A stretch of 64,000 bases of DNA, from NCBI RefSeq assembly GCF_040183065.1, contig NC_091119.1:205906298-205970297 (forward strand), given 5' to 3'. This document shows, in pieces, positions 46,501 to 53,192 of this stretch. Every line of letters starts with the position of its first letter. Position 1 is the first letter of the stretch. The notes beneath the pieces were generated by a model. It saw only the letters and a program-made list of their open reading frames with translations. It was not told the DNA's origin and did not search any database. Position numbers and translations under genes: made by a program. The DNA is from Periplaneta americana (Eukaryota > Arthropoda > Insecta > Blattodea > Blattidae).

Positions 46501-46553
46501 GTATTCACAAAGTAAATTTCCAATTACTTTCAGCTGAAGAATGTGCGGCCTAG
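22232..46553 (+). CDS. Odorant-binding-protein-like gene 2, complete, nine coding exons
   Basis: Exons: 22232-22310, 27596-27744, 35214-35295, 36863-36897, 38875-38910, 39014-39137, 39485-39552, 45223-45250, 46534-46553. All have AG/GT borders and matching phases, giving 621 nt and 206 residues. Residues 1-19 (MGPIVAALLSVICVAVSGFA) look like a signal peptide, so the product is secreted. Residues 28-76 are an extra N-terminal helical stretch. Cysteines fall at 78, 79, 97, 115, 120, 146, 163, 173, 181, 193 and 204. LVKQSGLADEKGEVSDEKL resembles the region after C3 of odorant-binding proteins, and C120-x42-C163 fits C3-C4 spacing. C193-P-x9-C204 matches the Plus-C C6-P-x9-11-C6a ending, but the C4-C6 spacing does not fit the Plus-C rule exactly. 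Such proteins carry small hydrophobic ligands in sensory lymph or other fluids. Introns are large and full of transposons. Confidence 0.75.
22390..23350. mobile_element. MITE family M1, long copy, in intron 1 of gene 2
   Basis: The TIRs are CACAGTCTACTATATACAGT and, reverse complemented, CACGGTCTACTGTATACAGT. The flanks are ataatac and ataacac (7 bp, one mismatch). Its left subterminal sequence (tagttgcccaccactaggat) matches the right part of the copy at 12929-13119. Inside is a direct duplication of about 90 bp. No coding capacity is seen. Confidence 0.7.
22866..23115 (+). repeat. Direct duplication inside the long M1 MITE
   Basis: The phrase aagcaataataatcacacca at about 22866 and its near copy at about 23025 each run on to aacgtgatcaataaatttta/tttca and ctctagtaaa. 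The two units are separated by about 65 bases of unrelated sequence. Confidence 0.8.
24268..24325 (+). repeat. (AT)n microsatellite
   Basis: A long AT run abuts the solo LTR, and a shorter AT tract continues on the other side (25118-25128). The LTR therefore landed inside an AT microsatellite. Confidence 0.9.
24326..25117 (-). mobile_element. Solo LTR of the Gypsy-type family, minus orientation
   Basis: Read on the minus strand it starts TGTGACAGCGACGTGAGATT and ends aataaatttaca, with atat on both sides. It shares the 36-bp repeat (two units) and the 3' part of the solo LTR at 8925-9760. No internal region remains. It lies in intron 1 of gene 2. It is a fossil. Confidence 0.85.
25130..26280. 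other. Intron 1 sequence, nothing recognised
   Basis: AT-rich with scattered short repeats. I found no ORF, TIR or tRNA box that I could support. Confidence 0.5.
26281..27293 (+). mobile_element. Helitron family H1, non-autonomous
   Basis: It begins TCTATACTAATAATAAATCT after an A (26280). It ends with the hairpin GTGC-agcggaga-GCAC then gggtacggCTAG followed by T (27294). TC at the 5' end, a hairpin and CTRR at the 3' end, and insertion between A and T define Helitrons. It contains (TGTC)n at about 26412 and no Rep/helicase ORF. It lies in intron 1 of gene 2. Confidence 0.9.
27905..28130 (+). mobile_element. LINE family E, C-terminal reverse-transcriptase scrap
   Basis: The + strand reads SQHNLLLSIPRHQTSLYSSS, then FSIAMARSWNSLPLEIRGSL and FKIRLFRNILNAQN with a stop. 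This is the typical last segment of CR1/Jockey-like reverse transcriptases. It is followed by a (TTTA)n and (TTA)n tail to about 28183. The 5' part is missing. Confidence 0.65.
28184..28962 (+). mobile_element. RTE-like LINE, 5'-truncated copy
   Basis: It encodes 229 residues from about [14 protein letters not shown] through [15 protein letters not shown] and [13 protein letters not shown] to a frameshift near 28855, where the normal [12 protein letters not shown] stretch is lost. The DNA then continues in another frame to ccttaaaagcc and gtaagtaa. (TTA)n tracts lie on both sides, so it sits inside a microsatellite-rich zone of intron 2 of gene 2. Confidence 0.85.
29031..30180 (+). mobile_element. 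LINE family D, 3' end with hairpin tail
   Basis: The frame at 29031-29428 reads LYYALVRSKLEYASVAWNSI, IQRKFISLCAFRFVP and GFRGQRIFFTKLFKSL with a stop, a reverse-transcriptase C-terminus. The 3' UTR is AT-rich with a (TTA)n tract at about 29940-29990. It ends with a hairpin (tggaagagaaggcc / ggccttaactctgcca, about 30122-30158) followed by aataaaactattatt. The clade is probably Jockey/CR1-like (inference). Confidence 0.65.
30190..32550. other. Intron 2 of gene 2, nothing recognised except a microsatellite
   Basis: An (ATA)n tract lies at about 30931-30991. Elsewhere there are only short chance ORFs. I saw no exon with fitting phase and no transposon ends. Confidence 0.5.
32554..32714 (-). 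pseudogene. Short conserved-looking ORF remnant, unassigned
   Basis: The minus strand reads QMLISITGDRRCTTYLRQRL, SIAIQRGNAMSVLGTLPESS, PLDELFLL and a stop. It has low-complexity-free, protein-like composition and looks like the C-terminal end of a larger protein. Upstream the frame closes quickly. I do not recognise the family; a transposon origin is likely from its intronic, orphan position. Confidence 0.35.
32790..33773 (+). mobile_element. LINE family B, longest copy
   Basis: The C-terminal reverse-transcriptase part reads WFSVNKLVLNCNKTNIIQF, VLNWKNHIKEITPKLNSACF, IFWGNSTDSNN, RAKLKKYLISHAFYSVGEF and stop. It has several frameshifts. It ends in (AATAC)n at about 33745-33770. The catalytic palm motif is missing because of 5' truncation. 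Other copies lie at 13480-13755 and around the LTR element at 47.6-53.8 kb. Jockey-superfamily membership is likely but not proven. Confidence 0.75.
34054..34915. mobile_element. Harbinger-like TIR element with a MADF-coding exon
   Basis: The ends are GGCTGGTTCACAATAAACCG, identical on both sides when one is reverse complemented, extended by less perfect gaacgagaacc. They resemble the first bases of the Harbinger element at 6692 (GGCTGGTATTCA). The target duplication is unclear because the flanks aaa and ttt are themselves complementary. It carries a short MADF-like exon on the minus strand. It lies in intron 2 of gene 2. Confidence 0.65.
34485..34637 (-). pseudogene. MADF/Myb-like DNA-binding domain exon
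   Basis: A 50-residue frame reads MEQVLFDEILILSVEENPHV, then YDKRRASYKDEKMKDNTWLS, then IAASLN. The NPHVYDKRR-x-YKD...W-IA pattern is the MADF domain. A good splice donor (gtaagt) follows directly after the codons for LNTD at about 34490, so this is probably a first exon. Harbinger elements typically encode such a second, Myb/SANT- or MADF-type protein beside the nuclease. No later exon was found, so it is incomplete. Confidence 0.6.
36984..38171 (+). mobile_element. Helitron family H2, copy 2, deletion derivative
   Basis: It starts TC after AA, runs through an (AT)n tract and shares gtaatggaaattacgg with copy 1. It ends with hairpin GCAGCATTTGCTGC then acaagccaCTAG followed by T. It keeps one end of the THAP element (agcatcaagtcggccgtg near 37240) but none of its gene. 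A MITE is nested at 37667-37863. It lies in intron 4 of gene 2. Confidence 0.75.
37667..37863. mobile_element. MITE with TA target duplication
   Basis: The two ends are perfect inverted repeats, starting GGGGAGAGTCGGGTAGTATC, with further inward pairing (tttcatctaccac, ggttac). TA flanks both ends. It inserted into Helitron H2 copy 2 and is absent from copy 1. Confidence 0.8.
38279..38603 (+). mobile_element. SINE-like repeat, family D
   Basis: A tRNA-like start with B box GGTTCGAATTCCC near 38345 is followed by a body with gggggatcatcatgctaacc, ttctagttggatgatcgtcc and gccagcagccggctg. It ends agcgccagggatta and then a (TTA)n-type tail to about 38710. I recognise the body as a widespread insect SINE type. 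It lies in intron 4 of gene 2, just upstream of the exon at 38875. Confidence 0.65.
39879..40620 (+). mobile_element. LINE family C, 3' end
   Basis: A decayed reverse-transcriptase end (DGKKTGRTLESFLFS, then DWNALPADLLKALPIIKNVF and KNRLKDFTNRR with a stop, in two frames) runs to about 40035. A 3' UTR rich in gtgtcagtgaag follows, with a (TTA)n tract at about 40452-40500, and it ends near actgccaccgggtatat. The UTR matches 1494-2135 (minus). Confidence 0.65.
40690..41186 (-). mobile_element. LINE family F reverse-transcriptase piece, cut by a mariner
   Basis: The minus strand reads LLFADDVIVYY at about 41150-41180, then DLQRSVFRTQLISVVYEME, NLIGFDGKSNIRNIICVYNK and LKTYKILARPVLVYGSQART, in shifting frames. 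The ADD motif and VLVYGS pattern mark a non-LTR reverse transcriptase. The mariner at 41188 inserted just 5' of the ADD codons. A matching 5' piece may be the fragment at 43597-43790. Confidence 0.65.
41188..42303 (-). mobile_element. mariner-type DNA transposon, deletion derivative
   Basis: Inverted ends centre on TTGGATAAAAAGTAATGGCA (left aagtttggat..., right ...atccaacc), with TA on both sides (41186-41187 and 42304-42305). It is 1116 bp long, shorter than the roughly 1.3 kb usual for mariner. It is nested in LINE family F within an intron of gene 2. Confidence 0.9.
41240..42073 (-). pseudogene. mariner transposase, broken
   Basis: The start reads MTRGRSAQECFQGLHEAYAE and RTVARWVKAFREGRDGVQD (paired helix-turn-helix part), RTGRPRVEDNTVQLLASLLD and RRWTARELAAEV. 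After a gap the catalytic AAMDETWARPYEP appears in one frame. VMFIMAYDIDGVILHHAVP (second Asp) and then EHPPYSPDM follow in shifted frames. The segment that should hold the third catalytic Asp (HDNARPH-like) is missing between HHAVP and EHPPYSPD. The C-terminal pattern INKDGRADGVRR is recognisable near 41330. It is dead through this internal deletion and several frameshifts. Confidence 0.85.
42306..43596. other. Intron sequence with a triplicated short repeat
   Basis: At 42681-42763 the phrase ttttatcgcgtccctagcat and two altered copies occur in tandem with a period of about 28-30 bases (ending atttgttt). The ORF at 42701-43000 is open but I do not recognise it. Nothing else is supported. Confidence 0.45.
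43597..43790 (-). mobile_element. LINE reverse-transcriptase N-terminal palm fragment
   Basis: The minus strand reads RIGRSRTHEHYTEKIMLEKQ, then REFNKETHLAFIDFDKAFDKV. The FIDF-KAFD motif is the first catalytic block of reverse transcriptase. It could be the 5' continuation of LINE family F at 40690-41186, separated by the mariner and other sequence, but that link is inference. Confidence 0.65.
44203..44531. repeat. 277-bp near-perfect palindrome with 11-bp target duplication
   Basis: Arms at 44212-44346 and 44354-44488 are reverse complements over 135 bp, with a 7-nt spacer gcaactg. Both strands therefore encode the same string, including FRAKMPWSTGADVTRRFVYF. A direct repeat ggtctattatt lies at 44203-44213 and 44521-44531. 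About 30 bp of non-palindromic sequence (ctagacaccggccgtgaaag...) lies before the second. The arm sequence (gaagatgtctgccg, acgaaacgtctggtaacg) looks like a retroelement 3' tail. It lies in an intron of gene 2. Confidence 0.9.
44615..44915 (+). mobile_element. tRNA-derived SINE, family C, copy 1
   Basis: The head reads ggccgggtagctcag and ggtttcgatcccgag, and the body runs through cctataaaattgagtaccgg and ggggctctacctccatg to a tttacctttttac tail. It is flanked by cttttaatgg (44605-44614 and 44916-44925). Compared with the copy at 60083 it lacks about 12 bases of the D-arm region (ttggtagagcag). Confidence 0.9.
45485..45600 (-). mobile_element. LINE 3' tail with hairpin
   Basis: On the minus strand a hairpin (cctggtagaggggcagagaa ... 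ccttatctctaccagg) is followed by taaataaataaa and (TAATAC)n. It resembles the tail of LINE family D at 30120-30180. The 5' extent is unknown. It lies in the last intron of gene 2. Confidence 0.6.
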
Positions 46554-46559
46554 AAGAAA

Positions 46560-46985
46560 CAGCAGTGTAAATATGCCGACAGCTTTGAAATATGTCTACA
46601 TACACAATTTTACAGAGGTTGAATGTGTATAGTCACATGAATGTAACAGTTGTTACAGCATATCTACACTTGAAGAATATGTTATCAAATGTAACAATAC
46701 TGTACGTAATTAAATAGTATGTTATTGATATTGTGTATAATTCATTTCTGCACCTCTACCGTACTCATTCTGTAGTAATACGAAATCCCGAGGAGTACCA
46801 TGAGTTTGCCATCCGATGTGAATACCTACAGTACACTGTCACGTGGCATGCGAGATAACCTTGTACACTCCATGGACTACGCCGGCTAAGTAAGCAGTAC
46901 CTCATTAGGACTGGGGCTATTCAATCATCTATAATTTTTATATAAGCTGCAATTTTTCATTATTACAGTTAGTTCATTTCATTCA
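46560..46985. repeat. 3' flank of gene 2, homologous to 3' flank of gene 1
   Basis: After the stop, gtaattaaatagtatgttat and the following sequence match gtaattaaatactatatcat at 6621. ccatccgatgtgaatac matches 8712. cactgtcacgtggcatgcga matches 10746. The gene 2 flank lacks the Harbinger element and solo LTR found in the gene 1 flank. Polyadenylation candidate ATTAAA is at 46709-46714. Confidence 0.75.
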
Positions 46986-46989
46986 TTTA

Positions 46990-47470
46990 GTGTTCTGCCC
47001 AAGGCCAGGTCTTTCACTGCAAACCCAGCTTCCTCCAGTCTTTCCTATTTTCTGTCTTCCTCTTTGTTTCCTCATATGATCCATATATCCTAATGTCGTC
47101 TATCATCTGATATCTTCTTCTGCCCCGAATTCTTTTCTCGTTCACCATTCCTTCCAGTGCATCTTTCAGTAGGCAGTTTCTTCTCAACCAGTCACCCAAC
47201 CAATTCCTGTTCCTCTTCCTGGATCAATTTCAGTATCATTCTTTCTTCACCTACTCTTCTTCTGTCTGTCCACTTTACACGCTCCATTCTTCTCTATATC
47301 CATATTTCAAATGATTCTATTCGCTTCTCCTCACTTCGTCGTAATGTCCATGTTTCTGCACCATACAATGCCACACTTCATACAAAGCACTTCACTAGTC
47401 TCTTTCAGAGGTCCGCAGAAGATGCTCCTTTTTCTATTAAAAGCTTCCTTCGCATAAATTAGTATGGGTA
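46990..47470 (-). mobile_element. LINE family G, C-terminal end of reverse transcriptase
   Basis: The minus strand reads VALYGAETWTLRRSEEKRIE, RMERVKWTDRR, WLRRNCLLKDALEGMVNEKR and RRRYQMIDDIRIYGSYEETK, in two or three frames. This is a common insect RTE-type C-terminus. It is frame-shifted and 5'-truncated. Confidence 0.75.
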
Positions 47471-47595
47471 AATATTTTTTTTGTATTGATCTAGTCTATA
47501 TGTAAAGGGATCTGACAATGTTCGTAGTTTGAGGGGGGGAGGGGAATTCTATTCAACATGTCTTTCTATTACATCTATGCAAGAAATATAAATAT

Positions 47596-48222
47596 TGTGA
47601 CAGCGACGTGAGATTCGAACTCACGACCAGCGTCCCGCAAGAGAGAAGATCGCGCGGAGCACTTGGGATGGCGCGCGGCGGAGAGGGGAAAAGGGCCAAC
47701 GCGGCGAGAGAGTGGAACGGGAGTGCGCGCGCATCTGGTGCTGGTAGAGAGGAGAGGGCTCGGGATTTTTCTGGAGTGCCATCTCTAGAGACGCGTGGAA
47801 CCTTCGAGGCTACGTCGCTGTTGCTATAAATTACGGACGCGAAGGAACGACAGCAGTTTTCCAGTTTGCAGTTTTCAGTTATTAAGTCAGTGAGTAAGCC
47901 AGAGCAAGCAAGCCAGACTTGTGTGCCGGAGTTCGACTCGAGTGTGCGTCCGCATCTGCGCCAGCATCCGAAGGCCTGAGTTCGAGTGCAGTGGACCGCA
48001 GTTGGAGGGACCTGAGTTCGAGTGCAGTGGACCGCAGTTGGAGGGACCCGAGTTCGAGTACAGTGAACTGTATCTGAAGGTCTGTGGTTCGAGATACTGT
48101 GAACTCGAGTGACTGAGATAGAAGAACTGTGAACTGAGAACTGGTAGTTCTGATTTGTAAATAGTGCTTTGTAAATATTAGTTAAGATTAACAGTACATT
48201 GTTGTTACTAATAAAATTCACA
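47596..48222 (+). repeat. 5' LTR
   Basis: It starts TGTGACAGCGACGTGAGATT and ends ctaataaaattcaca, 627 bp. It holds a GC-rich block (agatcgcgcggagcac...), a TATA-like ctataaatta near 47824, and two units of the 36-bp repeat near 47976. Confidence 0.93.
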
Positions 48223-48223
48223 T

Positions 48224-48242
48224 TGGTGTCAGAACCGGGACA
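48224..48242 (+). other. Primer-binding-site-like sequence
   Basis: Just inside the 5' LTR the sequence TGGTGTCAGAACCGGGAC follows after one base. A TGG start complements the CCA end of a tRNA, as expected of a primer site. The tRNA used cannot be named from the sequence alone. Confidence 0.6.
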
Positions 48243-48251
48243 TTATGGACA

Positions 48252-49598
48252 ATGGAGAACCTACAGCAGATCCTGCAAGCCATCGCGGAAATGAAAGCAG
48301 AAATGAAAGACGAAATGAACAAGCACATCAGTGAGTTGAAGAACGATATAAGTGAAGTGAAAACGGAGATGAAAAGTGACATAAGTGAAGTGAAGGGCGA
48401 CATAAGTGAAGTGAAAGGCGACATAAGTGAAGTGAAAACGGAGATGAAAAGTGACATAAGCGGAGTGAAAGGCGACATAAGCGGAGTGAAAGATGACGTC
48501 ACTACGCAAATTGAAAGCGTTTCAGCCCACGTAGATGGAATTGTCGCCATCGTGAAAGACGAACTCAAAGCCGACCTTGACAACCTAAACAAGAATTTTA
48601 CAACTATAAACGAGACAGTAACCGAATTGAGACAGGAGGTAGACCATTTCGACGGCAAAATCCGCGATCTCGAGCGTCGTCAAGAGCAGACGAGCGAGTT
48701 GCTGGACAAGACGAGTGAGGTGATGGAAAAACACGCCGAGGAAAACAAGCACATACTCACGTTGATGGACCGACATGCTGAAGAAAACAAGCACATCCTC
48801 GCGTTGGTGGATCGCCAGGCTAGAGAACAGAAACAGATAGTTGCCGAGGAGGTTCGACGTGCCATGCAAGAAACGGCCACAGAGTTGAGGACTCCATATA
48901 GTGGCCCTGCGGAATCATCGCCTTCAGCCAGACATCACAACGTCAAGACGCCGAAGTTCGACGGTACGACGTCTTGGGCGATATTCCGTCGCCAGTTCGA
49001 GGCCACCGCAGCACATAATGGGTGGACCCCAGCGGAGAAGACTACTCAGCTGCTGACCGCGCTTCAGGGACAGGCGTCGGAGATTCTTCACAGCGTTCCA
49101 GAAGATGGGACAGCCGCTGAGATAATGGCGGCCTTGGAGGGACGTTATGGTGACCATCAACTTGCTGCAGCATTCAGGACCCAACTAAAAACGAGGGTCC
49201 AACAGTCAGGCGAGTCCCTGCAAGAATTCGCGATGGCGGTGGAACAACTGGCCCATAAGGCGCTCAGGGGCCTACCTAATGACTTCATCGCTGGGGAGGC
49301 GGCCTACACCTTCGGCAGCGGAGTTCGAGACCCGGAAATAAAGCAACAGCTACTCTTGGCAGAGCATCGCACCATCAATGCAGCTCTGGCGGCGGCCCTC
49401 AGGATGGAGGCAGCCAAGTTGACGGCGAACGTCTCGGCATCGCACCGGATTAGGAGCGTCGCGGCGGCCGACGTCGAGGAACGTCAACCGAAATCACCCG
49501 AGCGACGAAGACGAGGAGTGCCCACCTGCTGGTCCTGCGGCGAGCCTGGACACCTGAGGAGGGACTGTGACCGATCTGGTCACAAACAGGAAAACTAA
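48252..49598 (+). CDS. Gag-like protein of the LTR element (fossil)
   Basis: A reading frame of 448 residues. The N-terminal third (about residues 5-90) is a highly repetitive charged coiled coil built from DISEVKG and DISEVKTEMKS units. More predicted coil follows to about residue 200. A capsid-like part (FDGTTSWAIFRRQFEATAAH, EILHSVPEDGTA) fills the middle, and a zinc knuckle CWSCGEPGHLRRDC (C-x2-C-x4-H-x4-C) lies near the C-terminus. In this family Gag forms the particle and binds RNA. Pol follows in a different frame, as is usual in Gypsy elements. Confidence 0.88.
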   Translation: MENLQQILQAIAEMKAEMKDEMNKHISELKNDISEVKTEMKSDISEVKGDISEVKGDISEVKTEMKSDISGVKGDISGVKDDVTTQIESVSAHVDGIVAIVKDELKADLDNLNKNFTTINETVTELRQEVDHFDGKIRDLERRQEQTSELLDKTSEVMEKHAEENKHILTLMDRHAEENKHILALVDRQAREQKQIVAEEVRRAMQETATELRTPYSGPAESSPSARHHNVKTPKFDGTTSWAIFRRQFEATAAHNGWTPAEKTTQLLTALQGQASEILHSVPEDGTAAEIMAALEGRYGDHQLAAAFRTQLKTRVQQSGESLQEFAMAVEQLAHKALRGLPNDFIAGEAAYTFGSGVRDPEIKQQLLLAEHRTINAALAAALRMEAAKLTANVSASHRIRSVAAADVEERQPKSPERRRRGVPTCWSCGEPGHLRRDCDRSGHKQEN

Positions 49599-49612
49599 AA
49601 GGGGCCGATGCG

Positions 49613-52600
49613 ATGAGGGGCACATCGGCGCCGTCATCACCATCCCCTCGGCTGATCTTGAAGACGGTTAACAGAAGATGCGACGATGGGCTGATTGCTG
49701 ACGGATGGATAAGAGGCCGCCCATGCAGAGTACTGGTAGACACCGGGGCGTCGCTCACTATCGCCAGACCAGAAGTCGTGCGTGGACTACCTGGGAGGAC
49801 ACCGCTGCGCCGGTATGAGCTACGTACTGCCTCAGGCGAGAACCTGCCCATCCAAAAGGAGGTTTTCCTGGATCTGACATTGGGAAAGAGGAGACTGGAG
49901 ATGTGGGTGTTCGTCGCCAACATCACTGAAGACGTCATCCTGGGACTCGACGCCATGCGGATTTTCGATGCAACGGTGGACGTCCGGCGCCGTATCCTGC
50001 GTTTTGGTCAGGATGAAGTGTTCCTGAGAGACGTCGAAGACCAACCCATGGCCAGCAGACTCACTTTGGAGAATCAAGTGACAATCCCAGCAGGCTGCGA
50101 GATGATGGTGACGGCAAGACTGGACGGAAAACCTAAGAGAAACCTGCTCCTCGATTCGCAAACAACTCCGATAGATGGGGTTTATGTGGCCAGATCCTTA
50201 CTCCCGAATCAGAAGGTGGTACCGGTGAGGGTCCTGAATGTCACCAATCGGGACAAGGAGGTGCCTAGTGGAACTGTACTAGGTAACGTCGAGCCGGTGG
50301 TGTCTGTGACGTCTCTGGCAGAAAACGAGGAGTGTCACCGACCACGTCCAGATCTAGACCCATCACTGAAAGAGCTGGCTCGAGAATTGCCGGCGAATTT
50401 AAGCAAAAGAGAAAGAAGACAAGTCCACGATCTACTGACAGAATTTCAGGACGTGTTCAGTCTGTCTGAAAATGACTACGGGAGAACGGAGAAAGTTCAG
50501 CACCGCATCGACACCGGAAATGCTCGCCCAATCAGACAACCTCCTCGACGCGTCCCTCTAGCTAAACAGAGGGAGATTGACAACCAACTGGAGGACATGA
50601 AAGCAAGAGGGGTCATCGAGGAATCCGACAGCCCTTGGTCATCACCTGTGGTGCTGGTGAAGAAGAAGAATGGGGACCTGCGCTTCTGCGTGGACTACAG
50701 AAGACTGAATGACGTCACCAAGAAGGACTGCTTTCCCCTTCCACGAATTGACGACACCTTGGACACCCTGGCCGGAGGAGAGTGGTTCTCGACGTTGGAT
50801 CTCAAGTCAGGATACTGGCAGGTGGCGCTACATCCGGAGGATAAGGAGAAAACGGCATTCTCTACAGGCCAGGGACTATGGCAGTTCACCGTTATGCCGT
50901 TCGGCCTCTGCAACGCCCCGGCTACATTCCAGAGACTAATGGAGTCCGTAATGAGAGGCCTGACATATAACACCTGTTTGCTGTACCTTGATGACGTCAT
51001 CGTGGTGGGCAAGACTTTCGGCGAACAGCTGTTGAACCTGAGGAAAGTGTTCGAGAGACTGCGACAAGCCAGACTGAAGTTGAACCCGAAGAAATGTAAT
51101 CTATTCCAGAAGAAGGTCAACTACTTGGGACACGTAGTAGGGACCAACGGAGTGGCCACGGACCCGGAGAAGCTACAAGCCGTCAGAGGATGGCCGAGAC
51201 CGAGGGACAAGCAGGAGCTGCGCCGCTTTCTCGGCCTCTGCACTTATTACAGAAATTCGTAGCTGGGTACGCCAACATCGCTAAGCCTCTAACCCAGCTG
51301 ACCGAGGAGAAACGACAATTCCAGTGGACAGACGAGGCGGAGTCATCCTTCCAGTCGCTGAAAGAGGCGCTCTGCACTGCTCCTGTACTGGGATATCCCA
51401 TCCCTGGAAGGAAGTTCACGCTCGACACGGACGCTAGCAACGTAGGCATCGGCGGAGTACTCTCTCAGGAACAGGACGGGCAAGAGAGGGTGATTGCCTA
51501 CTTCAGCCGAACACTATCCAAGGCTGAGAGAAACTACTGTGTGACGCGTAGAGAACTTCTTGCCATTGTGGAAGCCCTTAAGCACTTCCACAAATATTTG
51601 TATGGCCAGGAATTCCATCTAAGGACAGACCATTCTGCACTCACCTGGCTATTGGGCTTCAAGAATCTGGAGGGGCAGACCGCCCGTTGGGTTCAACGTC
51701 TGCAGGAGTACAACTTCACCTCTGAACACCGACAAGGGAAGAAACATTCCAACGCTGATGCCCTGTCACGACGTCCGTGCCCGGATGGCTGCAAACACTG
51801 CCTGAAAGTAGAAGAGCGGGATGGCACCCACGCAGTAAGAGCAATTGCCGCCCAGCCGAGCCCAGGATGGGATAACGCCGCCATAAGGAGGGAGCAGCTG
51901 GAGGACCCAAACATTGGACAGCTACTGCGTGATGTGGAGTCCGGCCAGAGACCAGTATGGGCCGATATCGCCAACCGTAGCACCACTTACAAGAGCTACT
52001 GGGCCCAGTGGGAATCCTTCACTGTCAAGGACGGTATCCTGAAGAGGATTTGGGAGTCGGCCGATGGAAGGACCCGCATAGAACAACTTGTCCTGCCCAG
52101 GAGCAAGGTGAAGGAAGTGCTGGAGGAGACTCATGCTGGAGTGACTGGAGGCCACCTGGGAGCCAACAGGACGCTGGACAAGTTAAGGCAGAGGTTCTAT
52201 TGGTTGCATCAGAGAACCGACACGGAACAATGGTGCCGAAGATGCGACACCTGTGCAGCCAGTCGCGGACCAAGGACACGCAGCAGGGGAGCCATGCAGC
52301 AGTACAACGTGGGAGATCCTTTTGAGAGGATCGCCATCGACGTTGCTGGACCGTTCCCGGTCACGGATCGCGGGAACCGCTACCTGCTAGTCGCCATGGA
52401 TTACTTCACAAAATGGCCAGAGGTGTACGCGATTCCCAACCAAGAGGCTTCGACGGTGGCCGACGCGCTGCTTGACAACTTCATCTGCCGATTAGGGGTG
52501 CCCCGGGAATTGCATAGCGATCAGGGGCGCAACTTCGAATCCAACCTGATGGGAGAATTGTTCGAGCGTCTGGGGGTGCATAAAACCAGGACCACTCCCC

Positions 52601-53181
52601 TCCACCCACAGTCCGATGGTATGGTGGAACGCTACATCAAAACCTTGGAAGAGCATCTGCGGAAGGTGGTGTCCAACCATCAACGAGACTGGGATGCCAG
52701 AGTCCCACTGTTCCTCTTGGCCTACAGAGCTTCGGTCCACGATACAACAGGGATGACACCGGCAAACATGGTCTTCGGGAGAGACCTGCGCCTGCCCTGT
52801 GATCTGCTGTTTGGCACGCCACCCAGCGCCGACCAGCCAGCAACTGACTATGTGGCAGAACTCACCGAGAAGTTGAATGGAGTTCACCAACTGGCCAGAG
52901 AGCACCTCAAGATGGCCAGCGACAGGATGAAGGTGCGCTACGACAGATTAGTCAACTCTGCAGGATTCCAGGAGGGCGACCTAGTGTGGCTGTATCGACC
53001 TACCAGGACCAAAGGGAAATCACCAAAGCTGCAGCGTGCCTGGAATGGACCATACCGCGTGGTGACCCGGATCAACGACGTGGTGTACCGCATCCAGCGA
53101 CAACCTCGAGGGAAGATGATGGTGGTGCATCTGGACCGATTAGCAGCCTACCAAGGGACTGCCCGGGACGAGCAGTCCTAA
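49613..53181 (+). pseudogene. Pol region of the LTR element: protease, RT, RNase H, integrase (fossil)
   Basis: In order: protease (VDTGASLTIA), reverse transcriptase (FCVDYRRLN, LYLDDVIVV), RNase H (LDTDASNVGIGGVLSQ, RTDHSALTWL), integrase zinc finger (HAGVTGGHLGANR...CRRCDTC), integrase core (IAIDVAGPF, LHSDQGRNFES, ERYIKTLEEH) and a GPY/F-type C-terminal module (WNGPYRVVTRIND). This order, with integrase last, is the Ty3/Gypsy plan. The region appears interrupted about once and is otherwise well preserved, so it is recent but broken. Confidence 0.9.
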
Positions 53182-53192
53182 GGAGGGAGCAA
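53181..53192 (+). other. Polypurine tract
   Basis: aggagggagcaa directly precedes the 3' LTR, the expected position for plus-strand priming. Confidence 0.7.

Noticed and set aside
47553-48221. 222-residue minus-strand ORF (and its 248-residue twin at 53072-53818)
   Set aside because: Both are antisense frames across the LTRs; the near-identity is due to LTR identity, not gene duplication.
48218-48880. Minus-strand ORFs of 66-146 residues
   Set aside because: They are antisense shadows of the repetitive Gag coding sequence.
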